NCBI GenBank assembly: GCA_035622755.1
Contig: DASPUU010000137.1
Location: forward strand, 1-64,000
Source of the DNA: JADGRA01 sp035622755
GTDB lineage: Bacteria; Myxococcota; Myxococcia; Myxococcales; Myxococcaceae
DNA: 64,000 nt
Direction of reading: 5' to 3'
The notes under the pieces were generated by a model that saw only the letters and a list, made by a program, of their open reading frames with translations, did no database searches and had not been told where the DNA came from. Below are positions 7,925 through 17,455 of this stretch, piece after piece. The position numbers and the translations under genes were made by a program. Each line of letters opens with the position of its first letter. The first letter of the stretch is position 1.

Positions 7925-8830
7925 GTGACGCCCCCCCTGGCCAAGCGCTTCAAGCGGACCCTCCGCTACGGGCTCCTCGTGGCCGCGCTCGCCGTGGTCT
8001 CGCGCCTCCCGCTCTCCTGGTCCCAGCGCGCCGGGGAGGTCCTCGGGGAGCTGGTCTTCCGCCTCGCCCGGGGCGAGCGAAGAAAGGCGCTGGAATCGCT
8101 GGGGCGGGCCTTTCCGGAGAAGAGCGACGAGGAGCGGGCGGCCCTGGCCCGCGCCTCGTTCCGGCACCTGGGCCGGTGCGCGCTCGAGGCGGCGGTGGCT
8201 CGCCGGGTGGGCCCGGCGGGCATCGGGCCGCTCCTGGAGCTCGGCGAGCCGGCCCTCTCGGTCGTGCGCCGGGCCCGGGAGGCGGGCCGGGGCATCGTCG
8301 CCGTCACCGGCCACGTCGGTCACTGGGAGCTGCTCGGCTGGGCGATGGTCCGGGGCGGAATCCCGCTGTCCGTCATCGCCCGGGAAAACGTCGACCCGAG
8401 GCTCACCTGGCTGGTGGACGACTTCCGCGCCCGCGGCGGAGTGCGCACGCTCTGGCGGGCGAACCCGGGGTCGGCGGTGGGGATGCTGCGCGCCCTGCGC
8501 CGGGGGGAGATGCTCGGCCTGCTCATCGACCAGGACACCCGCGTGCAGTCGGTGTTCGTCCCCTTCTTCGGGACCCTGGCCGCCACACCCCGGGCGGCGG
8601 CGGACCTCGCGCTCCGGACCGGGGCCGCGGCGCTGGTCACCTTCGCGCCGCGCGGCGCGGACGGGCGCTACCACGTCAGCGCCGAGGAGCTGAGGGTGCC
8701 CTCGAGCGGCGACGCCGAGGCCGATGCGCTCGAGCTGACCCGGGCATTCTCGGCGGCCATCGAGTCCGCCATCCGCCGGACGCCCGAGCAATGGGTGTGG
8801 ATGCACCAGCGCTGGAAGACCCGGCCGTGA
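7925..8830 (+). CDS. LpxL/HtrB-family lipid A acyltransferase
   Basis: 301 residues from GTG 7925; no in-frame ATG is nearby. It belongs to the lysophospholipid/lipid A acyltransferase family that adds secondary acyl chains to KDO-lipid IVA at the inner membrane. An N-terminal hydrophobic segment (15-30) anchors it. The catalytic HX4E motif is H130-VGHW-E135, followed by the substrate region RGGIPLSVIARE and the later GLLIDQDTRVQSVFVPFFG block, all family hallmarks. It lies 13 bp upstream of the lptC-like gene, so lipid A acylation and LPS export look co-transcribed. Which acyl position or donor it uses cannot be read from sequence. Confidence 0.88.
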   Translation: MTPPLAKRFKRTLRYGLLVAALAVVSRLPLSWSQRAGEVLGELVFRLARGERRKALESLGRAFPEKSDEERAALARASFRHLGRCALEAAVARRVGPAGIGPLLELGEPALSVVRRAREAGRGIVAVTGHVGHWELLGWAMVRGGIPLSVIARENVDPRLTWLVDDFRARGGVRTLWRANPGSAVGMLRALRRGEMLGLLIDQDTRVQSVFVPFFGTLAATPRAAADLALRTGAAALVTFAPRGADGRYHVSAEELRVPSSGDAEADALELTRAFSAAIESAIRRTPEQWVWMHQRWKTRP

Positions 8831-8843
8831 TAGGGGAGAGAGC

Positions 8844-9371
8844 GTGCCCCGCCTCGCCGTCCTCGCCGCCGCGCTCGTCGCCGGCTGCTCCGTGCGCGCG
8901 CCGCCGGAGGAGCCGATGCCCCCGGAGGTGACGCTGAACGACGTCCGGCTGCGCAACTTCCGGGGCTCGACCCTGAGCGCGGTGGGCAGGGCGAAGCAGA
9001 TGAGCTACCACCGGGCCACCGCCGACGTCCGGGCGACCGACGTCGAGCTGGACGTCTTCCGCATCGATCCGCCGCCGCCCCCGGGGACTCCTCCGCCGAC
9101 GAGCCGCATCCTGGCCCGGGAGGCGCTGGGAAACCTCCTCACCCGCGGCATCGATGCCTCCGGAGGGGTGACCGTCCGCACGCCGGCCGGGCTCTTCGGC
9201 CGGACCGAGCGCGGCTACTTCGACACCCCGAGCATGCGGGCCCGGGGCTCCGGCGCGGTGGCGGTGGACGGCCCGGACGGCTTCTGGCTCCGGGGCGACG
9301 GCTTCGAGCTCGACCTGCGCAACGAGGTCTACGACTTCGAGAACCCGGTCACCCACACGAGGGGACCGTGA
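8844..9371 (+). CDS. lptC: LptC-like LPS export lipoprotein
   Basis: 175 residues from GTG 8844 with a GGGGAGAG site upstream. The N-terminus is a lipoprotein signal with lipobox LVAGC (Cys15). The body is beta-rich: VTLNDVRLRNFRGSTLSAVG, then strands around RATADVRATDVELDVF and a terminal repeat VYDFENPVTHTRGP. This fits the LptC/LptA jellyroll family that bridges the inner membrane ABC transporter and LptA. Sequence similarity to textbook LptC is weak and it is a lipoprotein rather than single-span, so the call rests largely on its position. It overlaps lptA as GTGA and lies in the order lptC-lptA-lptB-rpoN. Confidence 0.72.
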   Translation: MPRLAVLAAALVAGCSVRAPPEEPMPPEVTLNDVRLRNFRGSTLSAVGRAKQMSYHRATADVRATDVELDVFRIDPPPPPGTPPPTSRILAREALGNLLTRGIDASGGVTVRTPAGLFGRTERGYFDTPSMRARGSGAVAVDGPDGFWLRGDGFELDLRNEVYDFENPVTHTRGP

Positions 9372-9853
9372 TCGCCCTGTTCCTGGTCCTCAGCGTGGCC
9401 GACGCCGGGACGCCGCCGGGCGAGTTCAAGAACCCGGTGGACATCCAGTGCGACCACGGCCGCATGGAGGGTCCCAAGCAGCAGCTCTTCTGCGTCGGGC
9501 ACGTCCGGGTGAAGCGCAACACCACCGACATCACCTGCGACCGGCTCATCGCCTATTACGCCAACCGGAACGTCAACGAGGTGAAGCGCTTCGAGTGCCT
9601 GGGCAACGTCGAGGCGGTGGACGGTGACCGATGGGCGAAGGGGGACTACGCCGACTTCAACAACGAGAAGGAGATCCTGGTCCTCACCGGGTCTCCGCAG
9701 GCGCGGCAGGGCAACAACGTGATGCACGGCACCAGGGTCATCTTCTACGTGACCACCGACCTCATCGAGGTGGACAACGTCACCGGCACCCTGGAGAGCA
9801 AGGGCCAGGAGGAGAAGCGGAAGGAGAAGAAGCGGAAGGCCCCCCCGCCGTGA
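9368..9853 (+). CDS. lptA: LptA/OstA-like LPS transport periplasmic protein
   Basis: 161 residues from GTG 9368, coupled to the previous gene by a GTGA overlap. A short signal peptide (1-13) precedes an OstA-type jellyroll with repeating strands: PVDIQCDHGRMEG, GHVRVKRNTTDITCDRLIAY, GNVEAVDGDRWAKGDYADF and NEKEILVLTGSPQARQGNN. The (x)D(x)xxCDRL and GxARGDYAxF-like patterns are the family signature. LptA forms the periplasmic bridge carrying LPS from LptC to LptD. The tail is a Lys-rich KRKEKKRKAPPP extension. Stop and start of lptB overlap as GTGA. Confidence 0.88.
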   Translation: MIALFLVLSVADAGTPPGEFKNPVDIQCDHGRMEGPKQQLFCVGHVRVKRNTTDITCDRLIAYYANRNVNEVKRFECLGNVEAVDGDRWAKGDYADFNNEKEILVLTGSPQARQGNNVMHGTRVIFYVTTDLIEVDNVTGTLESKGQEEKRKEKKRKAPPP

Positions 9854-10590
9854 GCGACCACCTCGTCGCCGAGGGGCTTCAGAAGAGCTATCGCGGCCGC
9901 CGGGTGGTGGACGACGTGCATCTGGAGGTGGCGCCCGGCGAGGTGGTGGGGCTGCTCGGGCCCAACGGCGCCGGCAAGACCACCACCTTCAACATGGTCG
10001 TCGGGCTGGTCCGGGCGGAGCGGGGCCGGGTGCGATTGGGGGAGCTGGACCTGACCCGGCTGCCCATCCACCGCCGGGCCCGGGCCGGGCTCGGCTACCT
10101 GCCCCAGGAAGCGTCCATCTTTCGCCGGCTCACCGTGCGGCAGAACTTCCTCGCCGTCCTGGAGCTCGACCGGGAGAAGGACCGGGCGGCGCGCGAGGCC
10201 CAGGCCCAGGCCTTGCTCGAGGAGTTCCACCTCACCGAGGTCTCCGAGCAGTCCGGCGACCAGCTCAGCGGCGGGGAGCGGCGGCGGGCGGAGATCGCCC
10301 GATCGCTCATCCGCCGGCCCCGGTTCATGCTCTTCGACGAGCCCTTCGCCGGCGTCGATCCGATCAACGTGAGCGACATCCAGAGGCAGGTCACCGCCCT
10401 GCGCGCCCGTGGCCTGGGCGTTCTCATCACCGACCACAACGTGCGGGACACCCTGCGCATCTGCGACCGCGCCTACCTCCTCGCCCAGGGCAAGGTGATG
10501 CTCGAGGGGACCCCGAGGGAGATCGCCGAGTCGACCTCCGCCCGCACCGTGTACCTGGGCGAGCGGTTCAGGCTGGACGAGCTGGCCTGA
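9850..10590 (+). CDS. lptB: LPS export ABC transporter ATPase
   Basis: 246 residues from GTG 9850. It is the cytoplasmic ATPase that powers LPS extraction through LptF/LptG, neither of which is in the window. Walker A GPNGAGKT is at 37-44, the ABC signature LSGGE at 139-143, Walker B FMLFDE at 159-164 and the switch His in TDHNVRDTLRICDRAYLL. This C-terminal block and the early GYLPQEASIFRRLTV stretch are diagnostic of LptB rather than a generic ABC ATPase. It is the third gene of a fully overlapping lptC-lptA-lptB unit followed, after 239 bp, by rpoN. Confidence 0.96.
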   Translation: MSDHLVAEGLQKSYRGRRVVDDVHLEVAPGEVVGLLGPNGAGKTTTFNMVVGLVRAERGRVRLGELDLTRLPIHRRARAGLGYLPQEASIFRRLTVRQNFLAVLELDREKDRAAREAQAQALLEEFHLTEVSEQSGDQLSGGERRRAEIARSLIRRPRFMLFDEPFAGVDPINVSDIQRQVTALRARGLGVLITDHNVRDTLRICDRAYLLAQGKVMLEGTPREIAESTSARTVYLGERFRLDELA

Positions 10591-10829
10591 GCACCGTCCA
10601 CGTCCATCTCGGAGCCGGGATGCCGGGCGCGCCTGTCCTCTGGCTCGCGAGGGGCGGCCTAGACCCAGGTCGGAGCATCAGCGTAATTCTCTGATATTGC
10701 TCAGATTTGACCACCCGGAGCCCCCTGAAAATGCCCCTGAAGCCTGGACGCCCCGGAGGATGGCTGCTAGCTTGGCATGGTCTTTGATTAGGGGCCACCG
10801 GCGCCCCCCCTGCAAGCGACAGGCTGCTC
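10591..10829 (+). promoter_or_regulatory. lptB-rpoN intergenic region with a near-consensus sigma-54 site
   Basis: This 239-bp gap has an AT-richer patch (10681-10735), unusual for the window. At 10773-10788 the sequence TGGCATGGTCTTTGAT aligns with the -24/-12 consensus TGGCACG-N4-TTGCW with exact spacing, but the normally invariant -12 C is A. It sits 42 bp before the rpoN start. It may be a weak sigma-54 promoter for autoregulation, a relic or chance. I see no gene here. Confidence 0.35.
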
Positions 10830-12338
<1,509 letters not shown>

Positions 12339-12368
12339 CCGCCGGGGCCGTGCTACGAGGCACGGGCC

Positions 12369-12788
12369 ATGGCCAGGGACTTCCCGCCGCCCCGCATCAG
12401 CGCCGAGGACGCGCGCCGCATCCTGGCCGCCAACCCGTTCGGGAAGTGGTGGGGCTTCGAGGTGGAGTCGGTGGGCCCCGGCCGGGCCGTCCTCCGGCTC
12501 CCGGCGCGGCCGGAGATGCTCCGCCCCGGCGAGCTCCTCCAGGGCGGGTGCGTGATGTCGCTCTCCGACACCGCCTTCTGGTTCGCCGCCATGACCGTCA
12601 TCGGCGAGGAGCCGATGTGCGTGACTCTCGAGATGAAGACGGAGTTCCTCCGCGGGGCCCAGGGCGACCTCCGCTGCGAGGCGCGGGTCATCCAGGCCGG
12701 CCGGCGCGTCGTCTACGGCGAGGCCTCGTGCTTCGATCCCGGAGCGAAGCTCGTCTCGCACCACACGCTGACCTATCTCCGTCCCTGA
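12369..12788 (+). CDS. PaaI-type hotdog-fold thioesterase
   Basis: 139 residues from ATG 12369. It has a single hotdog domain with the PaaI/YdiI pattern: FGKWWGFEVESVGPGRAVLRLPARPEMLRPGELLQGG, then the long helix LSDTAFWFAAMTVIG and the strand CVTLEMKTEFLRGAQGDLRCEA. These proteins hydrolyse acyl-CoA or aryl-CoA thioesters. Active-site assignment within the family varies, and the usual Asp/Glu may correspond to the SDTA aspartate. Its substrate is unknown. It lies 30 bp after rpoN and is an insertion relative to the common rpoN-hpf order. Confidence 0.85.
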   Translation: MARDFPPPRISAEDARRILAANPFGKWWGFEVESVGPGRAVLRLPARPEMLRPGELLQGGCVMSLSDTAFWFAAMTVIGEEPMCVTLEMKTEFLRGAQGDLRCEARVIQAGRRVVYGEASCFDPGAKLVSHHTLTYLRP

Positions 12789-12864
12789 ACGGAAGGGCAG
12801 GCCCGGCCGGGTCGCCTCCACGTGCCGCCCCCCCGGCGCCGAGCGGTGTGCTAAGGGGCCGCCC

Positions 12865-14352
12865 GTGCGACCCCACCGCCTTCTCCCCGTCCTCGCGGCG
12901 GCGCTGGCCAGTCCCTCGCCCGCGCTCGCCCAAACGCAGGTCGTCACCGTCCTCGCCACCTCCGACGAGAACGGTCAGGTGCTTCCCACCACCGAGGGCG
13001 ACGTCCAGAAGGGCGGCGCCGCGCAGATGCTCGGGCGCTGGGTGGCCGAGGACAAGCACTGTCCCGGTCCGGCGGGGAAGGACGGCGCCGCCTCCTGTCC
13101 GGGCGGCCTGACCATCGCCCTCTCCACCGGGGACCACTGGAACGGCTCCTCCCTCTCCACCTTCTTCCAGGGCGAGCCGGTGGCCCAGGCCATGGCCCGC
13201 ATGGGCTACGCCGCCTCCGGCTTCGGAAACCACGAGCTCGACTTCGGCAAGGACCAGTTCCTGGTCCTGCGGGACGCGGGCGGGTTCCCCTTCCTCGCCG
13301 CCAACGTCAAGGTGGTGAAGCCGGTGGCCAAGGCCCTGGAGATGCCCCCCTGGCGCATCTTCACCCGGGGGGATGCCCGGGTGGGGGTGGTGGCGCTGTC
13401 CTACGTGCAGGCGGCCAAGGTCACCATGGCCGACCGCTTCTACGGGCTCCAGGTCCTGCCCTACGAGTCGAGCCTCGGCTCGTCGGTGAAGGAGCTGCGC
13501 AAGTCCGGCGCCGACGCGGTGGTGGTGCTCGTCGACGACTGCCCGAGCGCGCTCGAGCCGGTGGTGAAGAAGCATCCGGAATGGGGCCTGGCCCTGGTCG
13601 TCGGCAGCCACTGCCCCAAGCCGATGGAGACGACGGTGGGGACCACCCCGCTCATCAATCCCGGTCGCCGCCTCGAGGCCTACGTCCGTGCCCGGCTCAC
13701 CTTCGACACGTCCAAGCCGACCGGCCAGCGCCTCACCGGAGTGGAGGCCAAGACGGTGCAGGTCCTGAGCGGCCCCTCGGCGCCGCCGCCCGACGCCGTG
13801 CTCCTCGAACAGCTCAAGCCCTGGCTGGTGAAGCACGACGCCGCGCTCGGCGAGCGCATCGGCTTCACCCGCTCCGGCCTCGACGCCGGGTCGGCCGCCC
13901 TCCACACCTGGGTCGCCCGCTCCATCCGCGACATCCTCAAGACCGACGTCTCCATCGTGAACAAGGGAGGCTTCCGCGCCGGTCTGCCGGCCGGGCCCAT
14001 CACCCGCGGCTCGGTCTACTCGGTCCTGCCCTTCGACAACTCGCTCCTCACCTTCAAGCTCAAGGGCGACGCCCTGGTGCGGGCGCTGAACAACCCGGCG
14101 GCTGTCCCTGCCGGGGTGTCCCGCGCCGGGGACGGGTGGAAGGACTCCCAGAACCGGCCCATCGTTCCGAGCGGGATCTACTCGGTGGCCTCGGTGGAGT
14201 ACCTCTACTTCGGGGGGGACGGCTTCGACTTCGAGAAGCAGGACCCGCTCGCCGGGGAGACGGGCATGGTGTGGCAGACGGCGGTGGTGGACTGGACCCG
14301 CCGGCTGTCCACCAGCGAGGCCCGGCCGCTGGAGAGCTTCCTCCAGCACTAG
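12865..14352 (+). CDS. Secreted 5'-nucleotidase-family metallophosphoesterase
   Basis: 495 residues from GTG 12865 with a signal peptide ending at ALAQ (residue 23). The N-terminal metallophosphoesterase domain has the GD-x(3)-GS block (G89-D90 HWNGSS) and GNHELDFG (121-128). The C-terminal 5'-nucleotidase domain contains NKGGFRAGLPAGPITRGSVY and VLPFDNSLLTFKLKG. The family cleaves nucleotide or sugar-nucleotide phosphate esters in the periplasm. One oddity is that the first metal motif, usually D-x-H, reads D34-E-N36, so a metal-binding His is replaced by Asn. Activity may be altered. The following 130 bp contain a strong inverted repeat before hpf. Confidence 0.85.
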   Translation: MRPHRLLPVLAAALASPSPALAQTQVVTVLATSDENGQVLPTTEGDVQKGGAAQMLGRWVAEDKHCPGPAGKDGAASCPGGLTIALSTGDHWNGSSLSTFFQGEPVAQAMARMGYAASGFGNHELDFGKDQFLVLRDAGGFPFLAANVKVVKPVAKALEMPPWRIFTRGDARVGVVALSYVQAAKVTMADRFYGLQVLPYESSLGSSVKELRKSGADAVVVLVDDCPSALEPVVKKHPEWGLALVVGSHCPKPMETTVGTTPLINPGRRLEAYVRARLTFDTSKPTGQRLTGVEAKTVQVLSGPSAPPPDAVLLEQLKPWLVKHDAALGERIGFTRSGLDAGSAALHTWVARSIRDILKTDVSIVNKGGFRAGLPAGPITRGSVYSVLPFDNSLLTFKLKGDALVRALNNPAAVPAGVSRAGDGWKDSQNRPIVPSGIYSVASVEYLYFGGDGFDFEKQDPLAGETGMVWQTAVVDWTRRLSTSEARPLESFLQH

Positions 14353-14427
14353 CCGGGCGGTCCTCCCACCCATCAGCCGGGCTGCTGGGGGGCCGGGCGG
14401 ACCCCCGTTGCACGCCGACCCTCGCCC

Positions 14428-14458
14428 GGGGTGTCATGGGAAGGCGATGTGACACCCC
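14428..14458 (+). promoter_or_regulatory. Perfect 9-bp inverted repeat upstream of hpf
   Basis: GGGGTGTCA (14428-14436) and TGACACCCC (14450-14458) form a perfect 9-bp dyad around a 13-base spacer, ending 24 bp before the hpf ATG. There is no T-tract, so it is not a classic intrinsic terminator. It could be an operator or a stem-loop in the hpf leader. No regulator can be assigned. Confidence 0.55.
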
Positions 14459-14482
14459 CCAGCACACGACGAGGTTCGGCCC

Positions 14483-14821
14483 ATGCAGCTGACCATCACC
14501 TTTCGCAACCTGGAGGCATCGGAGACCCTCAAGGACCACGCGAAGGACCGGGTGGAGCGCGTGACCAGGCACCTCGACGTGGCCGGGATGGCCCACGTGG
14601 TCTTCTCGCTCGAGCGCCACCTGCACTGCGCCGACGTCACCATCCAGGCCGGTCCTCTGCTGCTGCGGGCCAGCCGCGCCTCTCCGGACATGACCATCTC
14701 GCTCGACCTGGCCTGCGACCGGCTCGAGGAGCAGCTCCGGCGCGAGAAGGACCGGCACAAGCACCACCACGGGCGGGAGTGGGTCCACCACCAGCACGAC
14801 AGCCACGAGTCGGCGGGCTGA
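14483..14821 (+). CDS. hpf: Short-form ribosome hibernation promoting factor (HPF/RaiA family)
   Basis: 112 residues, the short form without the dimerising C-terminal domain. The start MQLTITFRNLEASETLKDHA and the LDLACDRLEEQLRREKDRHK helix are typical of the beta-alpha-beta-beta-beta-alpha fold that binds the 30S decoding region and stabilises idle ribosomes. The tail is unusually His-rich (HKHHHGREWVHHQHDSHE), which could bind metal. It lies between rpoN and ptsN as in many proteobacteria, where it was first called sigma-54 modulation protein. An inverted repeat precedes the gene. Confidence 0.93.
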   Translation: MQLTITFRNLEASETLKDHAKDRVERVTRHLDVAGMAHVVFSLERHLHCADVTIQAGPLLLRASRASPDMTISLDLACDRLEEQLRREKDRHKHHHGREWVHHQHDSHESAG

Positions 14822-14896
14822 ATCCGGCGGCCGCTCCTCGCGTCTTGCACCCCGGAGCGGAGTCCGAGTATCTGCCTTCCCCGGGGTCCGCACGGA

Positions 14897-15361
14897 ATGA
14901 AGGTCACCGAGTTCCTCAGCCCGAACGCCGTGGTGGCCGAGCTCCGGGGCAGCTCGAAGCACGACGTGCTGCGCGAGCTGGCCGAGCGACTGGCCCAGGC
15001 CTACGGCGGGACGCTGCGCGCGGACCGGGTCCTGGAGGTCCTCGGGGAGCGCGAGAAGCTGGCCTCCACCGGCATCGGGGAGGGGGTGGCCATCCCGCAC
15101 GGGAAGATGCCCGGGCTGGACCGCCTCTACGCCGCCTTCGGCGTCTCCCACGCCGGAGTCGACTTCGCCTCCATCGACAAGCGGCCCACCCAGCTCTTCT
15201 TCGCCCTGGTCGCTCCCGAGAACTCGGCCGGGATTCACCTCAAGGCGCTGGCCCGCATCTCCCGGCTCTTCCGGGGGGCGCCGCTGCGCGACTCCATCCT
15301 CGCCGCCCACGGCGCGGAGGACATCTACCGGCTCATCGCCGAGGAAGACGCCCGGGCGTGA
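14897..15361 (+). CDS. ptsN: Nitrogen-PTS EIIA protein
   Basis: 154 residues from ATG 14897. It is a PTS EIIA type-2 domain throughout, with the phosphorylatable His68 in GVAIPHGK and flanking ELAERLAQ and STGIGEG blocks. It accepts phosphate from NPr in the nitrogen-related phosphotransferase chain and regulates targets such as potassium transport or ppGpp metabolism in other species. The downstream neighbour is an unknown gene rather than the usual rapZ, hprK or ptsO. It is 75 bp after hpf and the two are probably co-transcribed. Confidence 0.95.
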   Translation: MKVTEFLSPNAVVAELRGSSKHDVLRELAERLAQAYGGTLRADRVLEVLGEREKLASTGIGEGVAIPHGKMPGLDRLYAAFGVSHAGVDFASIDKRPTQLFFALVAPENSAGIHLKALARISRLFRGAPLRDSILAAHGAEDIYRLIAEEDARA

Positions 15362-15389
15362 GGCCGCCGGACCCGCGCCGGGTCCCCAC

Positions 15390-16241
15390 GTGAACGTCAT
15401 CATCCGGCCGGTCAACGACCGCTTCCTGGAAGAGGTCGCCTTTCCCGCCTTCAGCCTCGGGGTGGTCGACGCCGGGGCCGGGCTGGCGCGGCTGCTCCAG
15501 GGCGTCGCCGACCTGCGGACCCGCTGGCTGGTGGAGCGCGTGCTCGAGCGGACGGTGGGAGGGAGCTTCTTCGGGCTCGACGACGACGACTGGCTCGAGG
15601 CGCTCCACCGGGTGCTCTTCGCCGAGTGGCAGCTGGTGGACGAGGGCTGGACCCTGGTGGCCGAGCATCCCGGCTACGCCGGCAACTACGGGCATGCGCT
15701 GCACGCGGCGCTCATGCTCCAGGAGCCCGCCTACCCCTACTGGGACCGGGCCGCCGCCGAGACCTTCCAGAACGACTGGCTGGGGCGGGTCATCCGGAGC
15801 GGGCTGGTGGCGCTGGTGGCCGGCATCTGGGACCCCTTCCCGGCCTTCCCGCCGGACCAGGTGCTGGTGACGGTGGGCCAGTCGACCTACCGCCCGGTGG
15901 ACAACGCGGCCGTGGCCGACTGGAGCTTTCGCAGCTCGCACGCGGTGAGCGCCTGGGGGCGGCGCCTCCCCGAGCAGGTGCAGGCGCTGGCGGCGCGCGA
16001 GCAGCGCCGGCTGGGCAAGGTGGAGATTCCCGAGGCGCACGAGCTGGTCGGCCACTGGCTGGGGCGCATCCACGACCCGCCGGCGCTGACCGTGGCCTTC
16101 AGCGGGCTCGGCGCCGACGCCCAGGCCTGGGTGCGCGAGGTGGGCCAGCTGGCGCGGCAGATCCGCGAGGCGTCCCAGAAGGGCTTCGGGCTGACGACGC
16201 TGCTCACCCGCGAGGGCGGCACCATGGCGCCGCTCGAGTAG
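15390..16241 (+). CDS. Conserved-looking protein of unknown function after ptsN
   Basis: 283 residues from GTG 15390, 28 bp after ptsN. The sequence is rich in Trp, Asp and acidic loops (FFGLDDDDWLEAL, AGIWDPFPAFPPDQ) with a C-terminal helical segment. It has no signal peptide, membrane span or Cys motif, so a cytoplasmic soluble protein is expected. I do not recognise a domain. Its place in the slot where other genomes have hprK or rapZ suggests a link to PTS-Ntr or LPS control, but nothing in the sequence resembles those proteins (no P-loop). Confidence 0.75.
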   Translation: MNVIIRPVNDRFLEEVAFPAFSLGVVDAGAGLARLLQGVADLRTRWLVERVLERTVGGSFFGLDDDDWLEALHRVLFAEWQLVDEGWTLVAEHPGYAGNYGHALHAALMLQEPAYPYWDRAAAETFQNDWLGRVIRSGLVALVAGIWDPFPAFPPDQVLVTVGQSTYRPVDNAAVADWSFRSSHAVSAWGRRLPEQVQALAAREQRRLGKVEIPEAHELVGHWLGRIHDPPALTVAFSGLGADAQAWVREVGQLARQIREASQKGFGLTTLLTREGGTMAPLE

Positions 16242-16256
16242 GGGCCGTGCCTGTGC

Positions 16257-16709
16257 TCACCGCGCCCGCTCGGCGGAGTCGAGGAGCAGCGTCACCGGCC
16301 CGTCGTTGACCAGCGCCACCTGCATCTGGGCGGCGAAGACCCCGAGCTGGACGTGGACGCCGAGCCGCTCCAGCTCCGCCGAGAAGCGCTCGTAGAGCCT
16401 CCTCGCCTCCTCCGGCGGCGCGGCGCCGATGAAGCTCGGCCGCCGCCCCTTGCGCGTGTCGGCGTGCAGGGTGAACTGGCTCACCACCAGCGCCGCGCGG
16501 TGGGTGTCGAGGAGCGAGCGGTTCATCTTCCCGGCGTCGTCCTCGAAGATGCGGAGGCCCGCCACCCGGTCCGCCAACCAGGCGGCATCGGCATCGGTGT
16601 CTCCCTGGCCGACGCCGAGGAGCACGAGCAGTCCGGGGCCAACCGCACCCACCACCTCGCCATCCACCGTCACCCGTGCCTCGGTCACCCGCTGGAGCAG
16701 CGCGCGCAT
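16257..16709 (-). CDS. dtd: D-aminoacyl-tRNA deacylase
   Basis: 150 residues from ATG 16709, which has a GGGGGAG site upstream on the minus strand. It removes D-amino acids (and Gly from mischarged tRNA-Ala) from tRNA in the cytoplasm. The start MRALLQRVTEARVTVDGEVV, the catalytic SQFTL segment and the C-terminal NDGPVTLLLDS with the GP cis-dipeptide gatekeeper are all family hallmarks. Length is typical (about 145-150). It is convergent with the unknown gene at 15390, with a 15-bp gap. Confidence 0.96.
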   Translation of the reverse strand: MRALLQRVTEARVTVDGEVVGAVGPGLLVLLGVGQGDTDADAAWLADRVAGLRIFEDDAGKMNRSLLDTHRAALVVSQFTLHADTRKGRRPSFIGAAPPEEARRLYERFSAELERLGVHVQLGVFAAQMQVALVNDGPVTLLLDSAERAR

Positions 16710-16867
16710 GTCTCCCCCGGGAGACAAGCCCACGCCGACGCGCGGTGTCACGCAAGAAGAGAGCCTCCCGCCGGGTGCTCGCTGGCACGCCGGCGCGCCG
16801 GAAGAACGGGCCCTCTCCTGGCGTTGCCGGGGAAGTTCAACAAAGAGCACCCCAGGAGGCCTTGCCC

Positions 16868-17395
16868 ATGTCCAGACACGCTCCCTCGCTTCCTCTCCTC
16901 GCCGCCCCGCTCGCGCTCCTCGCCGCCGCCTGCGCCCACGAGGAGAAGCAGGTCCAGGCGCCGGCGCCTCCGCCTCCCATCGTCGCCCAGGCCCAGCCGG
17001 CCCCGGCCGAGGCCAGCCCGGGGGAGGTCGCCGACACGGCCGCGCTGAAGCAGCTCCTCAGCGGCCCCATCGCCTACTTCGACTTCGACAGGACCGACCT
17101 CACCCCGGATGACCGGGCGAACCTCCAGGCCCTGGCGCAGGCGCTCCGTGCCCACCCCGGCGCCCGCATCCGCATCGCCGGGAACACCGACGAGATTGGC
17201 ACCGAGGAGTACAACATGGCGCTCGGCCAGCGCCGGGCCGACGTCGCCCGCACCTACCTCATCACCCTCGGCATCACTCCGGGCCGCATCGACACGGTGA
17301 GCTACGGCGAGAACCGCCCGGCCGTCCCGGGCGGCGACGCCGCTGCCCGGGCGAAGAATCGCCGGGACGAGGCCGAGCCCATCTCGTCGCGCTGA
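16868..17395 (+). CDS. OmpA/Pal-like peptidoglycan-associated lipoprotein
   Basis: 175 residues from ATG 16868, with AGGAGG 8 bp upstream. The lipobox is LLAAAC (Cys22), followed by a Pro/Ala/Gln linker and an OmpA C-terminal domain: IAYFDFDRTDLTPDDRANLQ, the IAGNTDEIGTEEYNMALGQRRA block that binds diaminopimelate in peptidoglycan, and SYGENRPAV with a NRRDE ending. It tethers the outer membrane to the wall like Pal. It is not in a tol-pal operon here, so I leave the symbol empty; it may be one of several OmpA-like lipoproteins. Confidence 0.88.
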   Translation: MSRHAPSLPLLAAPLALLAAACAHEEKQVQAPAPPPPIVAQAQPAPAEASPGEVADTAALKQLLSGPIAYFDFDRTDLTPDDRANLQALAQALRAHPGARIRIAGNTDEIGTEEYNMALGQRRADVARTYLITLGITPGRIDTVSYGENRPAVPGGDAAARAKNRRDEAEPISSR

Positions 17396-17455
17396 AGTCG
17401 CTGGACCACGGGTCGCCGGCGCGGCTAGACCTCGCGCTCCGACAGGGTCTCGCCG

